From assembly GCF_010093535.1 (NCBI RefSeq), contig NW_022985183.1, forward strand, positions 980,051 through 1,044,050: a DNA stretch of 64,000 bases, written 5' to 3'. Each line of letters begins with the position of its first letter. Position 1 is the stretch's first letter. This DNA comes from Lindgomyces ingoldianus (Eukaryota; Ascomycota; Dothideomycetes; Pleosporales; Lindgomycetaceae). A model generated the notes under the pieces. The model worked only from the letters and a program-made list of their open reading frames with translations, was not told the origin of the DNA and searched no databases. This document shows, piece after piece, positions 1-13,236 of this stretch. The translations under genes and the position numbers were made by a program.

Positions 1-610
1 AGCCTATTATAAACTCTGTCTTATTAAAGTTGTACATGTTGTTATCTTAGATGCTATACTTAGCTTTAATATTCTTTATAAAGTTAAACTAGCCTTAAAT
101 TACTATAGAATTTTTATAAAAAGCTTTTTTATAGTTATACTTACACTTAAACTTTACTTTAAGCTCTAAGTAACACTTAATAAACATATTAAGCTAGTTT
201 ATGCTAATATAGCCTATATTATGCTTAGCGCGTAAAGAATTAGCTATATTAGCTACAGCTACTAGCTAGGGGGGAAATCCTTATGCATCTAGCTTAAGTA
301 TGTGCTAAATAATTACCTACTTCTTATTATTATCTAGCTTTTATAAGTTAGCTATATAATTAGCTTAGAAAGGTTATCTAGTGTGTTAGTTACTTATTAT
401 CTTTTAAAAGACCTTATAGATAGCTACAGCGTGTTAGTTAAAAAGTATTATGTTATATTTAAAAGCCTAAAGCATAAGCTACATCTAATGTTCTTTTAAC
501 ATGTTTAAGTAGTGTTGTTAGAAATGCATTAGTGTAAAAAAAGTAGTGTAGTAGGGTCTTAGCAAAAGTAAGCAACTTAGGTGTGTGAGTAACTCGCCTA
601 TAAAGTACGT
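1..610 (-). mobile_element. Fot1/pogo-like DNA transposon, terminal part (T1), cut by window edge
   Basis: The right end of an AT-rich, RIP-degraded DNA transposon. It ends with the terminal inverted repeat tip TAAAGTACGT at 601-610 followed by the dinucleotide TA (611-612), as expected for Tc1/mariner-class elements that duplicate TA. The same sequence recurs as the right end of the copy at 46231-48049 and, inverted, as the left end of the copy starting at 62547. That last copy carries recognisable DDE transposase sequence, which is the basis of the family call. By comparison the transposase would run on the minus strand with its N-terminal region here. No open frame survives. Confidence 0.7.
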
Positions 611-1189
611 TATCTTAAAAGCTAAAGTACTTTTATAAGTTTATCTACCTAAGACGTAAAAGGCTAGTAAGTAGTTAGTAAGTGCGTGTTAGATAAAGAA
701 TTAAAAAATTTAAGTAGTAAGGAAGATAATAAAAGCATAAAAAGTAGTAAGAATAACTTTATAGTATACTATAGATTAAAATGCTAAAAAGTAGAAAAGC
801 CTTAAAATAATGTTATTAGAATAAAAGATATAATAGAGCTAGCAAGGTAAGTAAGTAGCAAGTGTTAAGTAAAAAGATAATAATAAATAACATGTTTTTA
901 CATATAAAAGCTAGAATTTTCTTATTAAAGTAGAATTAACTATAGGTATAGTACTAATAATAGTGTAAAAAAAGTAAGAGAGTTATAGCTACTTAAAAGA
1001 AGTTAAAAATTATTAAAAAGTTAATTTTTTAGCTATAGTTAAAAGAATTAAAAGTGTTATGCTTATATAAGCGCACTAAAGTCTTTTAAATAGGAGAAGC
1101 TTTAAAAAAATTATAGCTTCTAATTAGTTTAGAAAAAACTTAGCAGACTGTAAAAAAACAGCTTTACTTTAAGAAGTATAGTGTGGCGC
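611..1189. other. AT-rich RIP-degraded spacer, no gene seen
   Basis: Stop-dense AT-rich sequence with no open frame and no repeat copy that I recognise elsewhere in the window. Confidence 0.5.
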
Positions 1190-1617
1190 TAATTAAAGCC
1201 TCGACTGTCTAAGCCCGCTGAGATAAGAGGAGAGAGCCTTGACAGAGGCAAGCCCCTGCAAGTCAATTAGAACCCTAGCTAGTAGCCTTAGTGGCGCAAG
1301 CCCCATCTCTCTAGCTAATAAGGGTGTAATAAAGGCTTTCTCTCCCTAGCTGTCTAAGGGACTTTTGTAATTTCTTAGGTAATATTATAGTTCTAAACCT
1401 CCTCTACTATGCACTAGCTTAACTAAGAATTATTGTATCTCTACTACTTTTTGTCTAAACTAGGTTAGAGGTTAATAGGTAATAGAGACAGTCTCTAGCT
1501 ATATTCTAACATTTTTGTAGCCTAATTCTAACAAGATTTAGCAGCGTATTGCGCTATTAAGTCCTGCGCAGGACATTTTAATAACCCTATAACTACACCT
1601 TAATGCAACTCTCTAAC

Positions 1618-1916
1618 TGTAACGGCACAGGCAAGACAATGGGTCCGAATGCGGTGGGAATCCACTCAGAGGCATATGGGAGTGCGTGGGGACTCGGAAC
1701 CTAGGAATGCCATTAACACCTATAGGCCTTGTACAAAAGGATATTAGAAAACTACTAAGCTAGCTATAGAGGCAAGGTGCAACTAAATACATAAGGGAAT
1801 AGAGGTATAGCAGGGGGCAGGGCAGAGTTAGGGCTAGGTTAAGGTTAGGGCTAATATAAGGGCCTTCTAGAGGTTCTAGGCAACTTAAAATAAAATAATT
1901 TATAAAAATTACTACA
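1618..1916 (-). repeat. Gypsy-B LTR, left (3' LTR)
   Basis: A 299-bp LTR with a RIP mosaic. The outer part up to about 1725 is almost unmutated (gc-rich words such as ggtccgaatgcggtggg), while the inner part has the homologous CpA/TpG sites converted to TA. The right LTR shows the opposite polarity. Confidence 0.85.
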
Positions 1917-2072
1917 CTACTCCCCCCTCTGTAGACTAATAGTCTCTATTAGTAGTAATTATAGTATAAAGTATTTCTGTTATGTCCTCTGCCTCTTTAA
2001 ACTAAAACTAGTCTAATTTAGCTAGGTGTCCTTGCTCTAAAATATTCCTTTACAATGCTAGCAGTGTTCTCT

Positions 2073-2393
2073 TGTTAGATTGAAGCACTGTTTCTAGGCT
2101 TCCTGAGATGAATGATGGGTTTGGATATGATGTATGAGATGATTGATTGATTGTATTAGTTTATCAATCCTTTTTCTGCTCTACTCGTGTTGCTTGGCTT
2201 TTGTTTTTCCGATCCGAGTCCCTCGCGCACTAGCCCTATGCGCGACCAGCTTGCAACATGCTGCAATTTGCTGCAGAATGCTGCAAAATGCCGCAATTTG
2301 CAGCAACATACTGTTCAAGCTTATTGCTTGTACTATGTAGCAGCTTTTGTCAAACGTTCCTCCTGTCTTGACAGTAGGTGCGCATATCTGACA
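2073..2393 (-). repeat. Copia LTR A (3' LTR of copia-1)
   Basis: A 321-bp LTR containing five units of a 10-bp tandem repeat (2252-2301, consensus TGCAACATGC/TGCAATTTGC). Nearly free of RIP. It can be read as short peptides rich in LQH/AAF in several frames, but these only reflect the repeat and are not genes. Confidence 0.9.
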
Positions 2394-4940
2394 CGCCCCC
2401 TCAGCTTGGACATGCTTCAAGCTGGTTCCTGATTGCGCAATCTTAGTATGCTTCTAGGGCTTCCATTCTTGCTTTAATCTCTTCTATGTCTGCTTCCTAA
2501 CTGACTATCCTCTCCCTGACGTCAACTAGCCAAATTTGCTGAAGAAAGCTTGGCCATTTGCTAGCTAGAAGCGCTTTAGTAAGTCTGTCTGCAAGCATCT
2601 TGCTAGAGGGGACATAGACAACCTTAATTATTTGTTAAAAGACTTCCTGTTAGAGCTAGTAGTTATAGATGTTAACATGTTAGAGCTTAGTTTAAAGTTA
2701 AGATATCTCTTTGTTTACTAGTTAGATTATCTGCTTGTTGTTGCACTAAATTATAATAGTTAAATTAGGCAGCTTAACCTGCAGTTTATTAAGAAGCATT
2801 CTTATAAACATAGCTTCCTTAGCAACTTAGAACAGTGCAAGTAATTCTGCTTCTGTTATAGACGTTGTAACTATATTTTATTTATTTACTTACTATGTAA
2901 TTTATCTACTAAATAGTTAAATAACATAGCTCTAAAAGCTTTTTTTATTTAGTGTATTATCTATAAATAACGCATTACTTGCTACTACAACATAGTCTTC
3001 TCCTTTTAATTAGAGTGCGTACGTCTGTGTTGCATGTAGGTACAGGATGACTTAATTAGCTGCATCCTAATAGTTAGATGCAGGATTTGTGAGAAACTGT
3101 GTAAGGCGTGATGTAGTAAAGGCAATGTCTAGTCTTATAGTAACTACTATAAAGAGCAGAGATCTAATCTTCTGCTAATATTAATTTACTTCTAATAGGG
3201 TTGCAAAACTAGATTACAGCATAAGTTTAATCCCACTTATAGGTGTAGTGTGCTGCAGGTCTTTTTTGTTAGCTAGCCTAGCTATCTAGTTAATATATAA
3301 GGCTTATAATAGCTAAATTATTTATTACTGTTAATCTCTAATAATCTTAACTTCTAGAAACTATTATAGGTCCTTGCCTCCTGTTAGAGTATACTTCTCT
3401 TGTAACTAGTCTACTACACGCTATGCATTTGCTTTAGAGCCTTTTTTATACGCAACAATAAGGTTGTCTATATAGAAAAAGACAAATATTCTAGCTTTAG
3501 TTATATAGTAGAGTTTATGTAGAACAGCTAAGAACCTAAGGCCTTTAAAAGTTGTTATAAAATAGTGTTACTAGAGTAAAGAAGAAATTTATAGGCTATA
3601 TAGTGCTTTTTAAAGCTTTAGTATTGTACTTAGTTTCTAATAGCCTTTTAGTATCTGCATGTAGATATTGCAGTTAATTACTACATGTATAAACGCGTTA
3701 GTTACATTATATTATTTAAGCTTTAAGTTAAAGCGTGCAGATATTGCTATTAGCATTTAAAATAAGTGTTCTGCTAGGGTAGTAGTGTAGGTATCTTATG
3801 TAGTAATGTTTCTTTATTAATTACTATAGACTACTAGTTACACCTTACATCTTTGTAATCTATAGTGCTTATTAAGCTTATAGGTGTACACCTACATGTA
3901 ATCTAGAATCTGCTGTCTAGCTGCCTTAATTAGCTTTGTCTAGACCTCTGTTTAGCATTTTATTATCTAATAACTATCTAAGTGTGTTCTTTCTGCTGCC
4001 TTAAACATCTTATGTAGAGAGTGCTCTTCTAGTTACTTTTAAGTTAATAGTAAAAGTAGTAGCTAGCTTCTATAAGTGTTTTTCTTTTAAATAGTATTCT
4101 TATTAATGCTGCTTTATTTAGTGACTTACTGCTATGCTTTTCTACACTTTTAGATCTTATACTAGCTATAAAGGCTGCAGCCTATAGTATAGTCTTTAAA
4201 GACCCTATTTAGCTTAGCTTTAGTGCAGCTCTAGCTATTAACTGCATAAGCAATGCTATAGGTGGCAGAGTATTTAGAGGAGATAGATAGTTATCTTTAA
4301 TCTTTTTTTCTTAATAGTAGCCTAGTAGGTCTACTTTATTAAAATTTAATGTATTATTTATAGTGTTGTTTTTATAAAACAACTCTATCTTTAGCTAATA
4401 ACTAGGTGTTAGAAGCTTAATTATTTTAATATATATAGTAATTTTCTTTACTATGTTATATATAAAGTTATCTATTAAGTCTTTAGGCTTACTGCTAAAA
4501 ATTAAGTGTTTATTAAAAATAATATTACATGTATAAATTACTTTTACTAGCAGTAGTATTTATACATAGTAGATGTTTAATAATTAGTACCTAACTAGAT
4601 ATCTAATCTACACTTTTAAGTTTAGCCTTTATAGCTTAGATTTATTTTAATGTATGTTATTAGTTATTATAAATGCTTTATAGCTATAAGCTTTTAGATG
4701 TGTAAAGCTTAGCTTTTAAATTAATATAACAACTTTATTATTTAAAGCTGCTTATGTAAAAAAGATCTTATATAGTGTCTTCTAGTTATTAGCATAGTTT
4801 AGCGTTTAATTATATAGGTATACGCTAGCTCTAGTAATGTATAGCTATATGTTTTATAGTAGGTTAGCATTTAGTTGCATAGCCTGTAACTTCTTCCTAT
4901 TTACACCCTTTAAGCGTTTAGCTCCTCTGTTCTAGGCTTA

Positions 4941-5258
4941 TGTCACGGTATCCTCCCCGGATCCCAGACATAACCGTATTGGACGTGTACTAGAGTATTA
5001 TTAGTGCACGTCTAACACAAACACAACATAACATAGATATAAACCTAAGCATAAACTGCCTTAACACTAACTAAACCTAGAACAGGCTTAATTTATACTT
5101 AAAGTGCTTAGACTTCTAAGCTAAGTATTTAATTACTAATTTCCTTCTAAACCTTTTTGTTTCTTACATAACGTCTTGTACCTACTATAATACCTTACAT
5201 AGTAATTAAACTAGACCTCTGTAAAGCTCTATAACCTTACTTGTGCATAATTATAACA
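4941..5258 (+). repeat. Gypsy-A1 5' LTR
   Basis: 318 bp. The outer (left) end retains cggtatcctccccggatccc whereas the same stretch of the 3' LTR is mutated to TA-rich forms. The inner end reads ataattataaca where the 3' LTR keeps ataatcgtgaca. Confidence 0.9.
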
Positions 5259-8200
5259 TTACATTATGTTAAAACCTTAGCTAAGAATAGCCTTTAAATT
5301 TAATCTAATAAGCTTAGTACTTACACAACTTTAAGCTATTAGAGTAAGCTAAAAAGCCTTCTAAAAAGCGCTTACTTTATAAAAAAGCTACTACATTATA
5401 AGCTTTAAAGCTTTTTAAAAAAACTTTAAAAAATAGCTTTACATTATTAAGTAGTCTATTTCTGCCTTAACTTTTGTTATAGTAGTAGGAACTAAGAACT
5501 TACTAGCCTTAAAGCCTACCTAGAAGTCTAAAGATAGCTTAACTCTCTCTTGCCTAATGCTGCTTATAACTTATAACTCTTTTAACCTAGTAATAAAATC
5601 TAACTAACTCTCTAATCCTCTGCTATTTAATAGAAAATAGAAAGACTTACCTTCCTTTCTACATAAGCTCTAATATAAACTTAAAGAAAACATAGACTAA
5701 TTCTCCTTTAAACGCTTCTAGTTACTATATGCCTACTTTTAACTTAACTATAATATAACAGCCTTAATTAACTTACTAATAGATAAAAATATTATTAACT
5801 TAGATTAATTTATAGCGTTCTTATAAGTAACTTATAGAGACTTAAATAAAAAGTTAATAGCCCTAAGTTACCTAAACACTTTATAATAAAAAAGAAAAAG
5901 CTTTACTTTATACTTTACTAAGTTCTGCTAACTTACATCTAATATAGGCCTAAATAAGATAGGTCTAATTATAGCCTTATATAACTCCCTCTTAACTAAA
6001 CTGCAACACGCTATAGTAGAAGAACCCCTTCTAAACAACCTTAACGCGTATGCAAACCTAATTGCTACCTATAATAATAACATAAGGTTCCTCCCTATAC
6101 AAGCCCTAATACGCCCCTAAACTAGCGCAGTTATAAATAAGAACCTTAATATAATAAAAATTAATTTAAATTATACTTTAGTTAGTTTTAGAAAGCGTAA
6201 AAATTATAAAAAAAAAGTTAATGTTTTAAGTGTAGTAAGCATAGTTATATTTTCTAAAACTACTCTATTCCCTTTTTTTAAGTCTACATAAGTAGCGCTA
6301 CTAGTACTTATTAAAAATTCTTACTATTTTAATTTTATTTCTATAAAGGCTTTAACTTGTATTTAAGCTCTAATCCCCTTTGCTACTCTTAATATAGCCG
6401 CAGCTATAGCAGTAGAAGCCTGTAAAAAGGCTTGTCCTAGGGCTAAGTTGCCCTCTAGAACTAATTTAACACTAGATCTCTGCTAACTTATAGGCTAAGT
6501 CCCTTACTAATAACTAAAAGTACTAAGTTAATATTTCTATATATTTATAATAAGAAACTATATTAGCTTTAATATAAGCTCTTATTAACTTAAGAGTAAA
6601 TAGCATAGGTTACATTAATAAAGAACTAGTGTGTAAACTAAATCTTTAATTAACACTACTTACTTAAATAATTTACCTAACTAGATTTAATAAAAAATAA
6701 CTTAAAAAAGGTTTTATTTTCTGTACTATAACTATTATAATTACCTACTAACACTATAAAAAGCAGATTAAACTCTATGTAATAAACATAGAATATTATA
6801 ACCTAATTCTAGAACAACTATAGCTATATTAGCATAAAGTTGCCTTTAATTACTAAGAGTAAGTTCTAAACTTTAACTTTTTCTAATACTAAGACATATG
6901 CTTATGCTTACACTTAAATAACACCTAAATAGCACTTAATATAGAAGGTTTTTAGACCTACTTTTTAATAACTTAGAGAAGAACTACCTAAGTAAGGCTA
7001 ATAAGCTAGGCCTTTTACTAAGATAAGCTATATAAAATAATTTAACAACTACTTAAACCTAAAAAAAAAAAGCCTTTAAAAAACCTTTACCTACTTAATT
7101 TAGACATAAACTAAGACTTAAACAGCAGATAGACATCTACTACATAAGACCTGCCCTATTTATAACCTTAGCTTAACAACTAAATTATAAAATCTACGCA
7201 GTTATAATTTCTAATATAGACTAAGCTTTAGCTCTTTAAAAATATACTAACTTAAGAATAATAGTCTCTTAAAACTACTATAACTTATTATATATTTTCT
7301 TTTAAGATAAGTTTAATAAGCTTTTAATATAATGTCTATATAATTACTAGATAACTCTTAAGCCTAGCAAATAACCTAGTTATAGGCTACTATATAGAAT
7401 GTTGCTAAACAAATTAAAAGTGCTCTAAAAATACTTTAATAAAAACTTAAAAAAAAAGTTTATTTAAGCTAGCTTCTTACTAGTAGTGTTACTTATACTA
7501 TTTATAAAGAAACCTAGGGGTAGGCTTTAATTCTGTGTTAACTACTAAGGACTAAACACTATTACTATTAAAAACTAATACTTAATTCTTTTTTTATAAA
7601 AAACCCTAAGCTAACTAAGTAAAGTAAAGTATTTTATAAAGTTAGATATTATTACTGCCTTTAATAAGCTAAAGATAGCAAAAGGTAATAAGTAGCTAAT
7701 AGCATTTTAGACCTAATATAGACTATTTAAGTACCTAGTAATGCCCTTTAGCTTAGCTAATATGCCTAGTACTTTTTAACATTTTATAAACAACTTACTC
7801 TAACCCTACCTAAACGTGTTCTGCACTATGTATATTAACAATATTCTAATCTACAGTAATAGCCTTTTAGAGCATAAATAGTATGTACGCCTAGTGCTAA
7901 AAGCTATAGAAGAAGTAGGTCTATAACTTAACATAGACAAATGCAAGTTCTACTAATTAAAAGTTACATATTTAAGATATGTAATCTCTATAGATAGCAT
8001 CTAAATAGACCCTATTAAGGTTTAGACTATGCTAGATTAGTAATACCTAAAAAATATAAAAGATATTTAAGCCTTTATAAGATTTACTAACTTTTACTAA
8101 TAATTTATTAACAACTTTTTGTAGTAAGTAAGCTTTATAATTACACTTACTAAAAAAAAGATTTAATTTAACTTTAACCTAAATTACTAATAGTCTTTTA

Positions 8201-10285
8201 ACTAGCTAAAGAAAGCTTTTACTAAAGCCTTAATACTCTACTACTTTAACTTTAAACTACTAATACTTATAAAAGCTAATGCTTTAGACTACATAGTAGC
8301 AGAAGTTCTTTTCTAAACTAAGCTAGATAAGACTATTAGGCCTATTACATACTTCTTAAAAAAAATAAGTTCTATAAAAGGTAATTATAAAATCTACAAC
8401 AAGGAATTACTTGCTATAGTACACTACTTTAAATAATAGCAACCTAAACTAGAAAGTGCAGCGCATCTAATACAGGTCCTATCTAACTATAAGAACTTAC
8501 AGTACTTTATAACTATAAAATAACTTAGCTACTAATAAGCCTATTAGTTTAAATACTTATTTTATTTTAATTTTAAGATTACTTATTATTCTAGTTAAAA
8601 CAGAGGGAAACTAAATGCCTTTATAAGGCAATTCTAAGACATCCTTGCTTAGAAAGAAGTGTAAAAGGCTTAACACTAAACTCTACTCTAACTTAAGCTA
8701 TTTTTAGACCTTAACCTAAATAAAACAAATTAGATAATTAATTAAATTATTACTAATAAGTATTTAAATAATAAATTTATTTAAGAAACTTTAGACCTAC
8801 TTTAAAATAGCGCTAGTTAGTTAAAGAAGGTAACACTAGCTAACTATAAAAACTAAAATAGTAAGCTGTATTACTGTAACTAACTTATAATTCTTAATTC
8901 TAATAAACTAAGAATTAAACTACTCTAAATTGTACACAACTTACTTATTAAAGGACACTTAGGCAGAGGAAAGACTCTTAACCTACTACAGAGAGAGTAC
9001 TACTAGCCCTGCATGTTCTATACTGTACGCTAATATGTATTATGTTGCTATACTTACTATAAAGTAAAGGCCTTTTAAGAAAGGTATAATAGCCTGCTTA
9101 AACTACTTCTAATCTCTAAATAAGCTTAGAAAAATATATTAATTAATTTTATTATAGACCTACTTTTATCTAAAGAGTATATAAATATTATAGTAGTTGT
9201 TAATTATTTAACTAAGTATTAACACTTAATACTATGTTCCTCTATAACTGCCCCTAATATAGCCTAGTTATTCTACTAATACATATAGGTTTACTATAGC
9301 CTGCCTAACACAATTATATTAGACAGAGGTACACAGTTTGTCTTAGCCTTCTAGAACAAACTCTGTAAACAGCTCTAAATTGTCTCTTATCTATCTACAG
9401 CTTTTTACCTAGAGACTAATAGCTAGACTAAGAACATAAACACTATAATAAAATACGTCCTATAAGTGTACATAAACTACTAGTAGGATAACTAGGTAAA
9501 ATAGTTAGCTATAGCATAGTTTAAAGCTAATAACATAACATCTAAATTAATATAAGTATCTTTATTCTTAGCAAACTATAAATACTACTCTTAAATAGAA
9601 TTTAAACTACTTATAAATACCCCCTAACTAACTTATTAATCTGTATAAGTAATAAATGTAAATAGACTTATTAATAAAATCTAAAATATATCTAAATATG
9701 TTTATAAAAAGCTTACATAGGCTTAAGCTTTTTAATAAGAGTACGTAAACTAATTCTAAACTTCTGCCCCTGCGTATGCAGCTAGTAAGAAGGTCTAGCT
9801 AGACGCTAGAAATATCTAAATAAACTAATAATTAAAGAAACTTAATTAAAAGAACTTTAGCCCCTTTATAGTAGCCTATATAGTCTTATTGCATGCTTAC
9901 TAATTAATCCTACCTAACAGCATAAAGATACACCCTATGTTCCACGTATTATTGCTGCGCTAAGCAGCCTCTAAATCTAACTATCTACCTAGATAGCTAA
10001 ACCTGCTACCTAAACTTATTATTATAAATAATAAACTAAAATATGTTATAGAAAATGTTAAATAGATCTAGTTTAATAAGAAAAAACATATCTATAAATA
10101 CTTTATAAAATAGACTAGATACAATAAACTGTTATAAAAACCTATAAAAGCCCTATAAAAGAACTCTGCAGTAACCTAATTCTACGCCTAATACCTATCT
10201 AAACTAAACTTGTACCCTAATAAAAACAACCTAATGCTAGAACTACTAATGTAAAGGATTCCCTTCCTAATAAGGGGGGGGGTAC

Positions 10286-10603
10286 TGTTACAGTATCCTC
10301 CCTAGATCCTAGACATAACTGTATTAGACGTGTACTAGAGTATTATTAGTGCACGTTTAACATAAATATAACATAACATAGACATAAACTTAAGCATAAA
10401 CTACTTTAACACTAACTAAACTTAAAACAGGCTTAATTTATACCTAAAGCGCTTAAACTTCTAAGCTAAGTATTTAATTACTAATTTCCTTCTAAACCTT
10501 TCTGTTCCTCACACAACGTCTTGTACCTACTATAATACCTTACGTAGTAATTAAACTAGACCTCTGTGAAGCTCTATAACCTTACTCGTGCATAATCGTG
10601 ACA
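10286..10603 (+). repeat. Gypsy-A1 3' LTR
   Basis: 318 bp, starting right after the polypurine tract at 10273-10282. The outer (right) end is unmutated and the inner (left) end is RIP-mutated. Confidence 0.9.
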
Positions 10604-12483
10604 GCTTATGTATCTAGTGCTAAAGGCTTAATAGTTATTTTATATAATGCTAGCTAGCGTTCTACCTCTAGTTTTACTATTATAATCTTGTTATTAGCTT
10701 TAATAACTTTTACAGTAATATTATAATAGTTCTTTAAAAAAAGAATAAAGATTATAAAAGCTTTAATAATTAATTTAGTAGGCTTATTATTTTTAAAGTA
10801 GAGGTCTTACTAGAGGCTAAAATACTTATTAGTAATTAGTATTTAACTCTACTTTTTTATAATACTTTATGCTTTATATGCATAAAAATTAATTAATAGT
10901 CTCTTACTAGGTCTACTATTACTAATTTATAGTGTGTAGCTAATTTATTATTATATCTTAGCTTTACTATATAAGTTACATTAGACTATTATAATTTCTT
11001 TAATTTACACTCTCTTAGCTTGCTATATAAGGTGTTAAAGTGTAGCTAGTCTACAGTGTCTAAGACGCTTATGCTATAGCTCTATAAATACCTTTTATAG
11101 ACTATATTTAGTTCTTATGTTAATTATGTGTGTATAATATAAGCTTTTTTATAGTAGATAGTACTCTAACACCTATTAGCTATAGATCTTTATAAGATCT
11201 TTAATTATTATCTTATCTAGAGCCTTTAAAGCAGTTAGCTTTACTTGTGTATCTTACTAGATTTCTTTTTATTATAGTAGGCAGAATAAAACTAAGTTGC
11301 ATAACAGGTCTAGGCACAGTGCAACATTATGTAGTATAAGACTGTATACTTAACTATGTGTTCTATGCTTACTTTTTAGGCTTAGAGTACTTAATCTATA
11401 GCTTTAAATCTATACATAAAAGTTTCTAGACTAAATAAAGTCTTCTAGTGTTAGTAAATAATAGTTATAGATCTAATTAAAATTATTTATAATATAGCAT
11501 GTTAAGCTTAAGTTAAAGATAAATAATTCTTTTAGTAGATATCTATTCTAGTTTAAATTAACTATAGCTAGTAATATAGCTGCCTTAATTCTTAATACTT
11601 TCTAGCCTTTAAGTTAGTCTTTTTGTATCTCTAGCATAGGTATATGTAAACTCTTTAAAGTTAGTATTCTTAAATTATGTCTACGCTGCTCTCTAAGTAG
11701 GCCTTAAAATTTTAAGTTATGCTTACGCTTTAATGCTATAAGCTCTTTAACTTTTTTATTTAGCATCTACTAGTCTAGTGCTCTGCCTAAATAGACATAG
11801 AAGCAGTCCTTTAGTGTATAGATGTGTCTACATGTAGGACATTTAGTGCTTCCTGTTTTAGTAGGTTTTTAGCTTAAAAATAACTTTTTATTATTTTCTT
11901 AATAATGTTAATATTAAGGTTTACTCTATTTTCTTAACATTATAACTTCTGCACTATAAGTGTCTTTATTTGTGCCCTAGGTAGTTTTCTTACTTTTAGT
12001 AAAATATAATAAGTTATCTGTTATAAAAGCAGCTTTATGCTTTTTTATATATATTAGATAATTTAACATTATATGTTTTTAAAAGCGCTTTATTATTTCT
12101 TTTTAATTTATGTCTAGTGTAAACTGTCTGCTTTTCTAAAAGGTTGTAGACTAATAAGAGGTAACTTTATTTATAGTTGTTAAAAAGTCCTTTGCTACAG
12201 CATTAAACTGCGTTGTTTCTAGAACATTTTGTGTCTCTGCTTCTGTAGCAGCGTAATCATACTCTGCTAGCTACAGGTTCTATATGCTTGCGTTTCTTAG
12301 CAGCTTTAAAGATGTATTATATTAGTTATACACATGTTCTTGTTTAAATTAGTTATTAACACCTACTATAGCTTTAAAGTTTATAATCCACTATCTAAGT
12401 AGTTAATCTAGGGAACAGCATGTACGCTGTAGATGCAGGCTAACTGTTAACTAGATAAAGACAATAATCTGTTAGAAGCTTAA

Positions 12484-12813
12484 TTACTCTCTTTTATAAT
12501 TATGTCTATTACTCTTATACTTGTTAGCCTTAATCTTATAGTATTTAATAGCTTCTTTAAAGGCTCTAACGCTGCTTATTAATAGCTTGTTTATGTGCGT
12601 AGGCGTTTTAACGTTAGAGGCTGGTGAAAACTTAGCTATTAGCGGCATCTCTAGAGCTCTTAGTTTAGAGATCATTTGGATGGTCAACTTAGGATCCACT
12701 TGCGGCCAGATGCCGTGCGCTACACATCTTGATTGCAGCTGCATCATCCAGGCTCTGTAGTCGGTGTGGTCTCGAAGGACGACTGTCGCGTCTCGAGGAG
12801 GCTGGGTGGCCAT
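12484..12813 (-). pseudogene. N-terminal piece of the copia-1 Gag polyprotein
   Basis: A 109-residue open frame beginning 33 bp inside the 5' LTR of copia-1, where the Gag start is expected. It begins MATQPPRDATVVLRDHTDYR and contains RAWMMQLQSRC, similar in style to copia Gag N-termini (a D-Y-x-x-W motif). Base composition is normal for the first 70 or so codons and then turns AT-rich and lysine/asparagine-rich, the sign of RIP starting inward of the element edge. The frame stops at 12484 and no zinc knuckle is preserved. Not a host gene. Confidence 0.7.
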
Positions 12814-12845
12814 TTTGTATCAATGGAGGCACTGAGACTCTTAAT

Positions 12846-13236
12846 TGTTAGATTAAAGCACTGTTTCTAGGCTTCCTAAGATAAATAATGGGTTTAGATA
12901 TAATGTATAAGATGATTAATTAATTGTATTAGTTTATTAATCCTTTTTCTGCTCTACTCGTGTTGCTCGGCTTTTGTTTTTCCGATCCGAGTCCCTCGCG
13001 CACTAGCCCTATGCGCGACCAGCTTGCAACATGCTGCAAAATGCTGTAACATGCTGTAATTTGCTGCAACATGCTGCAATTTGCTGCAGAATGCTGCAAC
13101 ATGCTGCAAAATGCTGCAAAATGCTGCAACATGCAGCAATTTGCAGCAACATACTGTTCGAGCTTATTGCTCGTACTATGTAGCAGCTTTCGTCAAACGT
13201 TCCTCCTGTCTTGACAGTAGGTGCGCATATCTGACA
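12846..13236 (-). repeat. Copia LTR B (5' LTR of copia-1)
   Basis: 391 bp, 70 bp longer than LTR A because its 10-bp repeat array (13025-13144) has twelve units instead of five. Confidence 0.9.

Larger units (their letters stand above)
4941..10603 (+). mobile_element. Ty3/gypsy retrotransposon gypsy-A1, full length, RIP-inactivated
   Basis: 5663 bp with two 318-bp LTRs (4941-5258, 10286-10603), ends TG...CA, and the exact target-site duplication GCTTA (4936-4940 and 10604-10608). The plus strand carries eroded pol. The reverse transcriptase core reads YINNILIYS (about 7827-7860; the family has YIDD, so both aspartates were changed by G-to-A). The integrase zinc-binding region reads GHLGRGKTLNLL about 8955-8990, and an integrase core word DRGTQFVLAF lies about 9325-9355. 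A polypurine tract (AAGGGGGGGG) precedes the 3' LTR. TAG/TAA codons replace tryptophan and glutamine codons throughout. It is inserted in copia-1, and the uninterrupted site can be seen in copia-2 near 52837. Confidence 0.93.
2073..13236 (-). mobile_element. Ty1/copia retrotransposon copia-1, full length but interrupted by gypsy-A
   Basis: Minus-strand element with LTRs at 2073-2393 and 12846-13236, ends TGTTAGAT and ATCTGACA, and flanks TCTCT (2068-2072) and CCTCT (13237-13241), a 5-bp target duplication with one C-to-T difference. Read on the minus strand, 2400-2610 encodes the C-terminal RNase H signature of copia (YVPSSKMLADRLTKALLASK). About 3425-3490 encodes the reverse transcriptase core FFYIDNLIVAYKKG, a RIP-altered YVDD. 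A polypurine tract (GAGGGGG) abuts the 3' LTR. The element proper is about 5.5 kb once the 5663-bp gypsy-A insertion is removed. The interior is stop-ridden; only the ends are near-intact. Confidence 0.9.

Noticed and set aside
2181..2432. Short open frames of LQH/AAFCS-type peptides in six places (2.2, 12.9-13.3, 42.9, 49.1, 49.7-49.9, 53.5 kb)
   Set aside because: They are translations of the decamer repeat in copia LTRs, present in several frames and both strands, with no consistent start or domain.
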